From SAR92 bacterium BACL16 MAG-120619-bin48 (GTDB taxonomy: Bacteria > Pseudomonadota > Gammaproteobacteria > Pseudomonadales > Porticoccaceae), in NCBI GenBank assembly GCA_001438605.1, contig LIDE01000021.1:1-58933 (forward strand): a DNA stretch of 58,933 bases, in the 5' to 3' direction. The notes below the pieces were generated by a model. It did not search any database. It was not told the DNA's origin and saw nothing but the letters and a program-made list of their open reading frames with translations. The position numbers and the translations under genes were made by a program. This document shows, piece by piece, positions 8,011 through 16,934 of the stretch (position 1 is its first letter; each line of letters starts with the position of its first letter).

Positions 8011-9408
8011 CTAATCGCGCCGCCACTGTGTGCCTTCACGGCTGTCTTCAAGAGTGACTCCCAGCTCTTTCAGCTGATTGCGCACAGCATCGGCGGTTTG
8101 AAAATCTCTGTCAGCTTTGGCTTGGTTGCGTTTAGCGATCAGCTCTTCAATCTCTTCCGCTGAAATAGTATCGCCACCTCGCGCCCCCTTAAACCAGGCC
8201 TCTGGGTCCTGCTGCAACAATCCCATGAGGTGGGCAACTGCCAACAGGCGCCCTTTCGCCAACGCTTGCTCTGCGCCGCTTGCTCCATGCATTTGGCGCG
8301 CGAGTTTGTGCAACTCACTCACGGCCACGGGGGTATTCAAGTCGTCAAGTAATGCACGATATGCCTCGCTATCACTGACATCGCAAGGCGCAGCGACCAC
8401 GGCAGTCTGCGAGCGCAAAAAACCGTAAAGGGTGTCGAGAGAGCGCCATGCGGAGTCGAGCAGGTCTTTGCTAAAATTCTGCTCTGAGCGGTAATGAGCC
8501 GACAGAATCACATAGCGTAAAACTTCACCCGGATATTGTTGCAGTAGGTCGTTAACCATGCGGAAATTGCCCAAGGACTTGGACATTTTTTCGCCTTCAA
8601 TATTAATAAACCCGTTGTGCATCCAAACATTGGCGAAAGGTTTGCCGTCGTGGGCGCAGCAGCTCTGGGCAATTTCATTCTCATGATGAGGGAAAATTAA
8701 GTCTTGGCCTCCCCCGTGGATATCAATCGAATCACCGAGGTGCTTTTCAATCATCGCCGAGCACTCGAGGTGCCACCCTGGTCGGCCGCGACCCCAGGGA
8801 CTGTCCCAACCCGGCTCATGATCAGCGGAGGGCTTCCACAGCACAAAGTCTCCGGCGTATTTTTTGTAGGCAGCGACCTCGACTCGAGCCCCTGCCAGCA
8901 TATCGTCAAGAGAGCGGCGCGAGAGGCTGCCATAGTCGCGCATGGATTGAACGGCAAACAAAACGTGGCCCTGCTCGCCCTCAACACCGTTGTCCACTGC
9001 GTAGGCGTGGCCTTTAGCAACGAGGCGGGAAACCATATCAATCATTTCAGGAATATGATCGGTGGCGTAGGGAACAACCGTCGGCGCAAGATTATTCAGC
9101 GCGGCCATATCGTCGAAATAGGCTTCGGCGTAGCGCTGCGACACCGAACTAATCTCTTCGCCCAATTCCGCCGCGGTGGCCATAATTTTGTCGTCGATAT
9201 CGGTGATGTTTCGCGCGTAAACGACTTTTGGGTAGAGTGTGTTCAAGAGGCGATACAGCGTGTCAAAAATCACTGCGGGCCGGGCATTTCCGATGTGAAC
9301 ACGATTGTAGGCCGTGGGCCCGCAGACATACAGAGTGACTCGCGCAGGGTCGATCGGCTGGAACAGCTGTTTGCTGCGGGTCATTGTGTTGTATAGCGTT
9401 AAACTCAT
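8011..9408 (-). CDS. cysS: Cysteinyl-tRNA synthetase
   Basis: 465 residues, standard length for CysRS. Class I signatures are the HIGH-type VHIGNARP near residue 35, with the zinc-ligand Cys in YVCGPTAYN just before it, and [10 protein letters not shown] near 270. Zinc-site companions lie in WHLECSAM and [10 protein letters not shown]. It charges tRNA-Cys in the cytosol. Transcribed in the same direction as glnS, 76 bases downstream of it, and convergent with the glpD-like gene. Confidence 0.97.
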   Translation of the reverse strand: MSLTLYNTMTRSKQLFQPIDPARVTLYVCGPTAYNRVHIGNARPAVIFDTLYRLLNTLYPKVVYARNITDIDDKIMATAAELGEEISSVSQRYAEAYFDDMAALNNLAPTVVPYATDHIPEMIDMVSRLVAKGHAYAVDNGVEGEQGHVLFAVQSMRDYGSLSRRSLDDMLAGARVEVAAYKKYAGDFVLWKPSADHEPGWDSPWGRGRPGWHLECSAMIEKHLGDSIDIHGGGQDLIFPHHENEIAQSCCAHDGKPFANVWMHNGFINIEGEKMSKSLGNFRMVNDLLQQYPGEVLRYVILSAHYRSEQNFSKDLLDSAWRSLDTLYGFLRSQTAVVAAPCDVSDSEAYRALLDDLNTPVAVSELHKLARQMHGASGAEQALAKGRLLAVAHLMGLLQQDPEAWFKGARGGDTISAEEIEELIAKRNQAKADRDFQTADAVRNQLKELGVTLEDSREGTQWRRD

Positions 9409-9484
9409 TGGGCTCTCTTTAAATTTTCTTTGCGTTCTCTTTACGTCGTCTTTTTAGGGGCCTCGACACAGAGTGGCCTTTGCA

Positions 9485-11140
9485 TTAACGCAAATCAATC
9501 GTGCGATTAAACGCGGGCTTGTCTGCGGTGCTATTTTTGGCGTCCAGACAATAGTACCCCTCGCGTTCGAACTGATAGTGTTCGCCTTCGCTTGCATTCG
9601 CTAAACCCACCTCCGCTTTACAGTTGCGGACAATTTTCAACGATTCTGGATTAATAAAATCTAAAAATGAGCCCTCGCCACTGTCTGGCGCTGGCACCGT
9701 AAAGAGGTTTTCATAAAGATAAAGGTCGCAGTCAATACAATGGCTCGCCGACACCCAATGAATCACGCCGCGTGGACGGATGCCCTCCGGTGGATCTTCA
9801 CCCACGGTATTCGGCACATAAGAGCCAATAATTTCGCTAATTTCACCGCTGCTGTCGCGAACAATCTCGTCGGCTTTTATGACATAACCACTGCGCAGTC
9901 GCACATAGTCATCAATCACCAAGCGCTTGAACTTTTTCCGCGACAACGTGCTGTCATCAGAAAAATCTGCGCGATCAATATAAATTTCCCGAGTAAAGGG
10001 CAAGCATCGCTCGGGCAAATCATCCCGATTGGGGTGCCCTGCTGCGGTGAGCATCTCCTCCTGCCCTTCTGGATAGTTGCTCAACGTCACTTTTAAGGGA
10101 TTCAAAACGCACATCGCGCGCTGAGCGACAGTATTTAAATCATCGCGAATAAAGTGCTCAAACTGCGCCAAGTCGACCACGCCATCGGTTTTAGCGACGG
10201 CTAAACTGTCACAAAACTCCCGCAATGCAGCCGCGCTGACACCGCGGCGACGCAGACCTGAAATAGTCGGCATGCGCGGGTCATTCCAACCATCAACATG
10301 CTGCTCATCGACCAACTGCTTGAGTTTGCGCTTACTGGTAACCGTGTAATTCAGGTTCAGACGGCCAAACTCATATTGCCGCGGTACGCACGGCAGTGGC
10401 AGGTTTTTGGTAAACCATTCGTACAGCGGGCGGTTGGCCGCAAACTCCAAGGTGCACACGGAGTGGGTGACGCCTTCAATCGCGTCCTCCTGACCGTGGG
10501 CAAAATCGTAGGATGGATAGATATTCCACGCATCGCCGGTGCGGTGGTGGGCCATCTTTTTAATACGATACATCACTGGGTCGCGCATGTTCACGTTGGG
10601 CGACGCCATATCAATTTTCGCGCGCAGAGTCATGGCACCTTCGTCAATCGCGCCGACTCTCATCTGCTCCAGCAGCGCCAAGCTTTCGGCAGCAGGCCGC
10701 TCTCGATAGGGACTGTTCTTGCCCGGCTCGGTTAAGGTGCCACGGTACTCGCGCATTTGTTCGGCATTCAACTCGCAGATATAGGCCTTTCCCTCTGCCA
10801 CAAGATATTTGGCCCAGTCATAGAGTTGTGCAAAATAGTCTGAGGCAAAGCGCGGTTCGCCATCCCAGTTAAAACCCAACCACCGCACATCTTCGATAAT
10901 CGCCTGAACGAACTCGTCGCTCTCTTTCTCTGGGTTGGTATCGTCAAAGCGCAGATTACAACTGCCACCATACTGCTCGGCAAGCCCAAAATTCAGGCAA
11001 ATCGACTTGGCGTGACCGATATGCAGGTAACCATTGGGCTCTGGGGGAAATCGCGTAATTACTTTTGTGACGCGACCAGCATCGAGATCGGCTTGGATCA
11101 CGTGCTGAATAAAATTGCTCGGCTTTTCAATATCAGTCAT
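9485..11140 (-). CDS. glnS: Glutaminyl-tRNA synthetase
   Basis: 551 residues when started at the ATG 11138-11140 (MTDIEKPSNF); E. coli GlnRS has 554. A longer in-frame start would add 21 residues with no family counterpart and is rejected. The HIGH motif is PPEPNGYLHIGHAKS near residue 35; the KMSKS region reads VTSKRKLKQLV. The anticodon-binding beta-barrel segment is visible to the C-terminus. The presence of GlnRS means tRNA-Gln is charged directly. Forms a likely unit with cysS; ppiB diverges from it. Confidence 0.96.
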   Translation of the reverse strand: MTDIEKPSNFIQHVIQADLDAGRVTKVITRFPPEPNGYLHIGHAKSICLNFGLAEQYGGSCNLRFDDTNPEKESDEFVQAIIEDVRWLGFNWDGEPRFASDYFAQLYDWAKYLVAEGKAYICELNAEQMREYRGTLTEPGKNSPYRERPAAESLALLEQMRVGAIDEGAMTLRAKIDMASPNVNMRDPVMYRIKKMAHHRTGDAWNIYPSYDFAHGQEDAIEGVTHSVCTLEFAANRPLYEWFTKNLPLPCVPRQYEFGRLNLNYTVTSKRKLKQLVDEQHVDGWNDPRMPTISGLRRRGVSAAALREFCDSLAVAKTDGVVDLAQFEHFIRDDLNTVAQRAMCVLNPLKVTLSNYPEGQEEMLTAAGHPNRDDLPERCLPFTREIYIDRADFSDDSTLSRKKFKRLVIDDYVRLRSGYVIKADEIVRDSSGEISEIIGSYVPNTVGEDPPEGIRPRGVIHWVSASHCIDCDLYLYENLFTVPAPDSGEGSFLDFINPESLKIVRNCKAEVGLANASEGEHYQFEREGYYCLDAKNSTADKPAFNRTIDLR

Positions 11141-11423
11141 GAATAATTGTCTGAGAGGGAATGTGGCGGGGATTATAGCCGCAGCCACCCTCGCAATAAA
11201 CAAAAACGCCGCTTAGTTGACTGAATAAACGCAAGTAGTCGACCCAAGCAATCACGTTGCATGGCAGGGAACGTCAACAATCCAATTCTCGCCCTCGACG
11301 TATTATGCCAATGATTAGTTTTAATCTGGCTGCCGACACTCTAAAATAGCCGGCTTACACAAATAGCGGGCTTAACCAAGCAGTCGGCTTTAACACATAC
11401 TCTAGTACCTCAAGGACTCTCTT

Positions 11424-11933
11424 ATGATTACATTGCGAACCACTCACGGCGATATCGCTATCGAACTGGATTTTGATAAAGCGCCCATCACCGCCGCCAA
11501 CTACCTCCAGTACGCGCGCGACGGTTTTTACAATGGCACCATTTTCCACCGAGTAATCCCCGGATTTATGGTTCAGGGCGGCGGTATGGATGTGGATATG
11601 CAAGAAAAAGAGTCCCGCGACCCCATTGAGAACGAGGCCGACAACGGCCTCAAGAACGATATCGGCACACTCGCCATGGCTCGAACCAGTGACCCACATT
11701 CTGCGTCGTCACAGTTTTTTATCAACGTGGCCAACAACGGCTTTCTCAACCATAGTGGGAAGAACAGCCAAGGTTGGGGTTACGCGGTGTTTGGTAAAGT
11801 TGTTGACGGAATGGATGTGGTTAACGCCATCACCGAAATTCGTACAGGCCGCAGCGGCTATCACTCAGATGTACCCACGGAAGCCATTGAAATTACTGAA
11901 ACAGTGATTAGCGACGCGTACGCTGACAAATAA
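11424..11933 (+). CDS. ppiB: Cyclophilin-type peptidyl-prolyl cis-trans isomerase
   Basis: 169 residues, no signal peptide, so the cytosolic PpiB type that speeds proline isomerisation in folding proteins. Cyclophilin active-site segments are present: [14 protein letters not shown] (catalytic Arg), [17 protein letters not shown] and the GYAVFGKV strand. The start ATG has AAGGA upstream. It lies divergent from glnS with a 283-base gap, in which I found no clear promoter, and lpxH begins 25 bases after it. Confidence 0.95.
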   Translation: MITLRTTHGDIAIELDFDKAPITAANYLQYARDGFYNGTIFHRVIPGFMVQGGGMDVDMQEKESRDPIENEADNGLKNDIGTLAMARTSDPHSASSQFFINVANNGFLNHSGKNSQGWGYAVFGKVVDGMDVVNAITEIRTGRSGYHSDVPTEAIEITETVISDAYADK

Positions 11934-11958
11934 CTAGCCAGCGACTAGAGCGCCAGAT

Positions 11959-12678
11959 ATGTCTGTACTGTTTATCTCCGATCTGCATCTAGCACCCGAG
12001 CGCCCGGCGGTAACCCGGGCGTTTTTGTCTTTCTTGCGCGAACAGGCGATTCATGGGGAGGCACTCTATATTCTGGGTGACTTGTTTGAGGCTTGGATCG
12101 GCGACGATGATCCCAGCGAGCTTGCCGCAGATGTGCAGGCTGCCCTTTATCAGCTCAACGGTGCAGGCGTTACGGTGTTTGTGCAGCGCGGCAATCGCGA
12201 CTTTCTCCTCGGCAAACGGTTTATGCAGCGCAGTGCAGCAAACCTGATTGGTGACGAGCACATTATTGAGCACTGCGGCCATAGGGCGCTCGTGATGCAC
12301 GGCGATACCCTGTGCACCGACGATGTCGACTACCAGAAATTTCGCCGGAAATCGCGCAATCCTATCTACAAATGGTGCTTAGCACATCTGCCTCTCAAGC
12401 GGCGGCAAAAACTCGCCGCCGACTGGCGCAAGCGCAGCATGGCGGCTAACAGCAACAAGGCGGCGGCCATTATGGACGTCAATAGTGATGCCGTTGACGC
12501 AGTGATGACAAAGCATGCTGTTGATGTCTTGATTCACGGCCACACCCATCGCCCTGACCGTCATACCGTAAAGACCGGTGAACGAATTGTTTTAGGTGAT
12601 TGGCATGATTTTGGCTGGGTTCTGCATCTTGACAACAGTGGTTACCGGCTGGAAAAATTTCTCATTAACACACTGTAA
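11959..12678 (+). CDS. lpxH: UDP-2,3-diacylglucosamine diphosphatase LpxH
   Basis: 239 residues. Removes UMP from UDP-2,3-diacylglucosamine to give lipid X, the fourth step of lipid A synthesis, at the inner membrane face. All metallophosphoesterase motifs are visible: FISDLHL, GDLFEAWIGDDD, GNRDFLLG, VMHGDTLC and HGHTHRPD. Directly behind ppiB, as I remember it in pseudomonads, so probably one transcript. Confidence 0.96.
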   Translation: MSVLFISDLHLAPERPAVTRAFLSFLREQAIHGEALYILGDLFEAWIGDDDPSELAADVQAALYQLNGAGVTVFVQRGNRDFLLGKRFMQRSAANLIGDEHIIEHCGHRALVMHGDTLCTDDVDYQKFRRKSRNPIYKWCLAHLPLKRRQKLAADWRKRSMAANSNKAAAIMDVNSDAVDAVMTKHAVDVLIHGHTHRPDRHTVKTGERIVLGDWHDFGWVLHLDNSGYRLEKFLINTL

Positions 12679-12754
12679 ATACACTGACTACACTGTATGA
12701 TTGGCAACGTGATCACATAACCGTGAGCAATTGCAATTTTCTAGGAGCACCGTA

Positions 12755-13429
12755 ATGGAAACCGAAAAATACACCGCGAAAACAATGCCTTCAGGTATTC
12801 AAAGCACCGCCCTTGATCCAGCTGTTATTAAGGTATTGCGCAACACCTATATGCTATTGGGTGTAACGCTAGCATTCAGCGCGGCAATGGCTGGCGTCGC
12901 CATGAGCCTGAATGTACCCCACTTTGGACTGTGGACACTGCTGCCCTATTTTCTCTGTCTATGGATGACCGAGAAAAATAAGAACAACGCCTCCGGTATT
13001 TTATGGGTGTTCGCCCTCACTGGCTGGTTGGGTTTCACATTGGGCCCCATTTTGAATATGTATTTGGCGGTGCGTGGCTCTGAGCCAATTATGCTGGCAC
13101 TGGGCTCGACTGCGCTGGTATTTTTTGCCGCTTCTGCATTTGTTATGACAACCCGCAAAAATCTCAACTTTATGACGGGCTTTTTGATGACCGGCATGCT
13201 GGTAGCGTTTGTCGCGGCCATTGCCAATATCTTTTTGCAGATTCCAGCTCTGGCACTGACCATTAGCGCAGCGTTTGCATTGATTTCAACCGGCATGATT
13301 ATGTGGCAGACCAGTGCCATTATTCACGGCGGTGAGCGCAACTACATTTCCGCCACAGTGACCCTGTTCGTTATGATCTACAATCTGTTCCTCAGTCTGC
13401 TGCACTTGTTTGGCATGAACGATGACTAA
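12755..13429 (+). CDS. yccA: Bax inhibitor-1 family membrane protein YccA
   Basis: 224 residues from the ATG at 12755, which has AGGAG at 12743-12747; an upstream TTG start overlaps that site and is rejected. Seven hydrophobic segments span most of the chain. KVLRNTYMLLGVTLAFSA, GPILNMYL, FVMTTRKNL and ANIFLQIPAL follow E. coli YccA closely. In E. coli YccA interacts with the FtsH protease and moderates its action on SecY; the same role here is inference. Followed by a strong terminator, then tusE. Confidence 0.93.
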   Translation: METEKYTAKTMPSGIQSTALDPAVIKVLRNTYMLLGVTLAFSAAMAGVAMSLNVPHFGLWTLLPYFLCLWMTEKNKNNASGILWVFALTGWLGFTLGPILNMYLAVRGSEPIMLALGSTALVFFAASAFVMTTRKNLNFMTGFLMTGMLVAFVAAIANIFLQIPALALTISAAFALISTGMIMWQTSAIIHGGERNYISATVTLFVMIYNLFLSLLHLFGMNDD

Positions 13430-13473
13430 CAGCGTCTACTGAATCTATAACGACCTGTGTTTTAAGGTATTAT

Positions 13474-13499
13474 AAAGGCCCCTCACCGGGGCCTTTTTT
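13474..13499 (+). terminator. Rho-independent terminator after yccA
   Basis: AAAGGCCCC (13474-13482) pairs with GGGGCCTTT (13488-13496) around a TCACC loop, ending in a run of T. It closes the yccA transcript 45 bases after the stop, so tusE must have its own promoter or rely on read-through. Confidence 0.9.
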
Positions 13500-13534
13500 A
13501 TGAACACTTACACTGTAATTGCCTGCGGTTTGCT

Positions 13535-13834
13535 ATGAGCGACAAAAACTATCTCAGTAAACTACCCGACTGGAGCCCAGAGACTGCCTGCCAGCTCGCC
13601 GCGCAGGAGTCGCTAACCTTTTCCGAAGCGCATATTGAAGTGCTCGAGGCAGCGCGACAGTTCTTTGACCAGTACGGCTTTTCACCCTCGATGCGCCCTC
13701 TGTGCCGTGCGGTGGCTGACCATTTGGGCATAGAGAAAGGTCGCAGTATTTATCTATTGCAGCTGTTCCCTGGCAGCCCAGCGAAATTTATCGCCTACTA
13801 CGCCGGACTGCCGAAACCAAAAAACTGTATCTGA
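13535..13834 (+). CDS. tusE: TusE/DsrC family sulfur carrier protein
   Basis: 99 residues. TusE accepts persulfide sulfur from the TusBCD complex and hands it to MnmA for 2-thiolation of wobble uridine in tRNA. The family pattern is clear: LPDWSPETACQLAAQESLTFSEAHIEVL, FSPSMRPLCRAV, YLLQLFPGSPAK and a C-terminal AGLPKPKNCI with the working Cys penultimate. tusB, tusC and tusD, which I recall lying between yccA and tusE in Pseudomonas, are absent from this locus. It could be a carrier in another sulfur-transfer route if those genes are absent from the genome. Confidence 0.88.
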   Translation: MSDKNYLSKLPDWSPETACQLAAQESLTFSEAHIEVLEAARQFFDQYGFSPSMRPLCRAVADHLGIEKGRSIYLLQLFPGSPAKFIAYYAGLPKPKNCI

Positions 13835-13909
13835 CAGCCCAGTGTCGCGAAGGCATCGATGCACAAAATGTTCCCTTTAAACCGTTAACTAATAAAAAGT
13901 AGCCCGCCC

Positions 13910-15004
13910 GTGAACACAATTGATCGCCTGCAATACCCCGCCGAACTTGCCGCCAAGGCCGATGGCTTTCGTCAAACTATGGCGGGCTTGCCACTGCCAG
14001 AGGTTGAAGTATTTGCCTCGGAGCCAGAGGGTTTCCGTATGCGTGCCGAATTTCGTATTTGGCATGAAAACAACCGCGCCCACTATGCAATGAACCGCGC
14101 TGGAGAGAGCCGACCCTATGTGATTGAGCAGTTCCCCATCGCTGGCGCGCGCATCATCGGTCTGATGCCATTGCTGTTGGATGCCATCAACGGGTCAGCT
14201 CTCCTTAGTCGCAAACTGTTTACCGTGGAATTTCTCACCAGTCTCAAGGGCGAGGCGCTGATCACGCTTATTTATCACCGCCCCTTGGATTCAGACTGGG
14301 AGACGGCTGCACGTCAGCTCGAAGTGGATTTGGGCATCATGGTGATTGGCCGCAGCCGCAAACAAAAAGTCGTGTTGCAGCGTGACTATATTTTAGAAAC
14401 CCTAACCGTGGACGGTCGCGAGTATCACTATCAGCAGGTCGAATCAGGCTTTACCCAGCCCAACGCCAAGGTTAACGAAAAGATGCTGAGTTGGGCCAGC
14501 GGCTGCTGCATTTCCCACACGGAGGAAAGTAGCCGCGACCTGCTCGAACTGTACTGCGGCAATGGTAACTTTACAGCAGTGTTGGCAAAGCACTTCAGGC
14601 GTGTCTTAGCGACGGAAATCGCAAAGATATCGGTGAAATCGGCTGAGACCAATTTTGCGTTGAATGGCGTCGAAAATGTCAATGTTGTACGCATGTCGAG
14701 CGAGGAGTTTACGGAGGCGCTAAATGGCGAGCGCCCTTTCCGCAGGCTTGCCGAGGTGGATCTCGCCAGCTATGACTTTTCAACCATTTTTGTCGACCCG
14801 CCACGGGCCGGTTTGGACAGCGGCACGCTCGAACTGGCACGACGCTTTGAACACATTTTATATATTTCCTGCAATCCACAGACGCTGAAGGACAATCTCG
14901 ACAGTCTTATAAAGACCCATGACATCGTCCGAGCTGCCGTGTTCGACCAGTTTCCATGGACCCATCATCTAGAGAGCGGCGTGCTGCTTAAACGCCGAGA
15001 TTGA
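13910..15004 (+). CDS. trmA: tRNA (uracil-5-)-methyltransferase TrmA
   Basis: 364 residues from a GTG start; E. coli TrmA has 366. Makes 5-methyluridine at position 54 of the tRNA T-loop. Seen are the SAM segment LLELYCGNGNFT, FVDPPRAGLD, the nucleophile in ILYISCNPQTL and the closing HHLESGVLLKRRD that carries the catalytic Glu. No Fe-S cysteine cluster at the N-terminus, which separates it from RlmD-type enzymes. No strong ribosome binding site was seen before the GTG, but no better start exists. Confidence 0.95.
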   Translation: MNTIDRLQYPAELAAKADGFRQTMAGLPLPEVEVFASEPEGFRMRAEFRIWHENNRAHYAMNRAGESRPYVIEQFPIAGARIIGLMPLLLDAINGSALLSRKLFTVEFLTSLKGEALITLIYHRPLDSDWETAARQLEVDLGIMVIGRSRKQKVVLQRDYILETLTVDGREYHYQQVESGFTQPNAKVNEKMLSWASGCCISHTEESSRDLLELYCGNGNFTAVLAKHFRRVLATEIAKISVKSAETNFALNGVENVNVVRMSSEEFTEALNGERPFRRLAEVDLASYDFSTIFVDPPRAGLDSGTLELARRFEHILYISCNPQTLKDNLDSLIKTHDIVRAAVFDQFPWTHHLESGVLLKRRD

Positions 15005-15011
15005 TTTCGCG

Positions 15012-15476
15012 CTAGAGAAGCCGAATGGAGACTATCTGCTCGGCGCTCACCTGAATAAAGTCGCGGTAGTTCACCTCGATGGCTTCCCGCTCGAGGTTTA
15101 AACGACGCTTCTCCGCCTTACTTAAGGCTGCCCAGTCGTCGAGAATCGGAATGTGCGAGGTCGCTTCAGCCAACTGTTTGAATACGGAGAGATGTTGCGC
15201 CTCGTCCGCAGACATTTGTATCTGCTGGGCCAACCACGAAATACGCATGGCCGCTTCGGTCTCACTTAAATCTTTCTGAATCAGGGCGCGAGCGATAATT
15301 TGCAGAGACTGTCGCGCCTCACGCTCTTTCTTCGCCAGCTCATCGGCCAAGGCCTGTTCCGCGGCCTGTCGCTGCTGGCGCTGTTGTCTTACCTGTAACG
15401 CCAAATAGATGGCGTACAGTGCTAAAGACAAAAGTAACAGGCCCGCGGTCACAAAAGCCGCTGTTGGAATCTGCAT
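15012..15476 (-). CDS. DUF2489 family membrane-anchored protein
   Basis: 154 residues. One N-terminal membrane span (about residues 7-27, TAAFVTAGLLLLSLALYAIYL), then a basic and glutamine-rich coiled-coil-like stretch and a helical soluble domain with the phrase IIARALIQKDLSETEAAMRISWL, which I associate with DUF2489. Function unknown. Only five bases separate it from the end of rmuC, so the two are cotranscribed. Confidence 0.7.
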   Translation of the reverse strand: MQIPTAAFVTAGLLLLSLALYAIYLALQVRQQRQQRQAAEQALADELAKKEREARQSLQIIARALIQKDLSETEAAMRISWLAQQIQMSADEAQHLSVFKQLAEATSHIPILDDWAALSKAEKRRLNLEREAIEVNYRDFIQVSAEQIVSIRLL

Positions 15477-15481
15477 GTTGG

Positions 15482-16843
15482 TTATTCCTCTGAGTCGGAG
15501 AGCGACTGATCAAATGTGTCAGCCAACTGTTTGGGGGATTTCGGCAGGTTAGTCTGCGCTGAGTCCTCAAGTTCAAGGTCATCCGGCAAGGTTTTCTTCG
15601 CTTTGGCGCCGAGTTTTTTTAGCTCTTCTGTGCGGCGAATAAGATTTCCTTTGCCGGTAGAAAGCCGCTTGCGGGCACTGTCCCACGCCTCTTGGCTCTT
15701 ATTGATATGCTTACCCACTTCATCGAGCGCTTCAATGTAAAGGACAAACTGGTCATAAAGACCGCCCGCCTTATCGGCAATTAACTGTGCATTGCGGTTT
15801 TGATCGGCGTAGCGCCAGAGATTTTTAATGGTTCTCAGGGTCACCATAAGGGTGCTTGGGCTGACTAAAATAATGCCGCGATCATAGGCGTCGCGCATCA
15901 TTTCAGGGTCTTGATCAAGGGCCACCATAAAGGCTGCCTCGACTGGGATAAAAATCAGCACAAAATCGAGGCTATTCACGCCGTCGAGATTTTCGTAATC
16001 CTTGTGACTCAACCCTTTGATATGCGCACGCAGAGAATTGAGGTGCTGGCGCAGACACTGCTGTTTTAACTCGTCTGTATCGGCATGGAAGTAGCGTTCG
16101 TAGTCCACCAAGCTGACCTTGGCATCAATCACGATATCGCGGCCTTCAGGCAGATGAATAATGACGTCGGGGTTGCGGCGCTTACCAGACTCATCTTTCA
16201 ATGCAACTTGCGTGTCATACTCACGGCCCTTGCTCAGGCCGGAGTCCTCAAGCAGTTTCTCAAGAATAAACTCGCCCCAGTTGCCCTGCGCTTTATTATC
16301 GCCGCGCAGTGCGTTAGCCAGCGAAACCGCATCTGCAGAAACCTGCATAGTCTGCTTTTGTAATTCGCTGAGCTGACCAACCAACTTATTGCGATCGGCA
16401 GTCTCTTTGTCGTAGGCCGATTCAACCTGTTTGCGGAAGTCGCCAATGTCGCGACGCAGCGGGCTGAGCGTGACCTCTAGCGCCTCTTTATTCTGCACCG
16501 TGAACTTAGCCTGCTTGTCTTCAAAAATACGATTGGCAAGGTTCTCAAATTCTTGACTGAGGGACTGCTTGGCCTCCTGCAACAGCTTTAACTGCGCCTC
16601 GTACTGCGCCTGCTGACCCACTAAACGCTGTTCGAGCACGCCATTGCCAGTGAGTAGCTCGCGGCGAATCGCTTCCAAGTGCGCTAGTTCGGTTGTCAGC
16701 TCAGCCACCTGAGCCTCGCTGCGCGCGCAATCGGACTCAAGTCGTGCGGTTTTACTGCGCGTAATCAACAGCGACAAACCGCCGCCGAGAATTAACCCCG
16801 CCAGCGCCCAATAGAATGAAATGAGATCAATAGAAAATTGCAT
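15482..16843 (-). CDS. rmuC: RmuC family DNA recombination protein
   Basis: 453 residues from the ATG at 16841-16843; a TTG nine codons upstream is less likely. One N-terminal membrane helix, a long coiled coil (about residues 30-190), then the RmuC nuclease-like core with GNWGEFILEKLLEDSGL, DVIIHLPEGRDIVIDAKVSL and FIPVEAAFM. In E. coli loss of rmuC raises the frequency of inversions at short inverted repeats. The D...DAK pattern fits a PD-(D/E)XK fold. Divergent from the AddB-like gene. Confidence 0.92.
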   Translation of the reverse strand: MQFSIDLISFYWALAGLILGGGLSLLITRSKTARLESDCARSEAQVAELTTELAHLEAIRRELLTGNGVLEQRLVGQQAQYEAQLKLLQEAKQSLSQEFENLANRIFEDKQAKFTVQNKEALEVTLSPLRRDIGDFRKQVESAYDKETADRNKLVGQLSELQKQTMQVSADAVSLANALRGDNKAQGNWGEFILEKLLEDSGLSKGREYDTQVALKDESGKRRNPDVIIHLPEGRDIVIDAKVSLVDYERYFHADTDELKQQCLRQHLNSLRAHIKGLSHKDYENLDGVNSLDFVLIFIPVEAAFMVALDQDPEMMRDAYDRGIILVSPSTLMVTLRTIKNLWRYADQNRNAQLIADKAGGLYDQFVLYIEALDEVGKHINKSQEAWDSARKRLSTGKGNLIRRTEELKKLGAKAKKTLPDDLELEDSAQTNLPKSPKQLADTFDQSLSDSEE

Positions 16844-16934
16844 GGCCACATTGTAACAGTCCGCTGTCAATTACACTGCTGTTTTGCGATTATAGGGGCT
16901 TAATTCTCCCCTGCGAAAAAGTGCTGTTAAACAA

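Noticed and set aside
9740-10735. Long open frames antisense to glnS, and similar frames antisense to cysS, aceE and folD
   Set aside because: They mirror the codon bias of strongly supported genes on the other strand and show no domains or ribosome binding sites.
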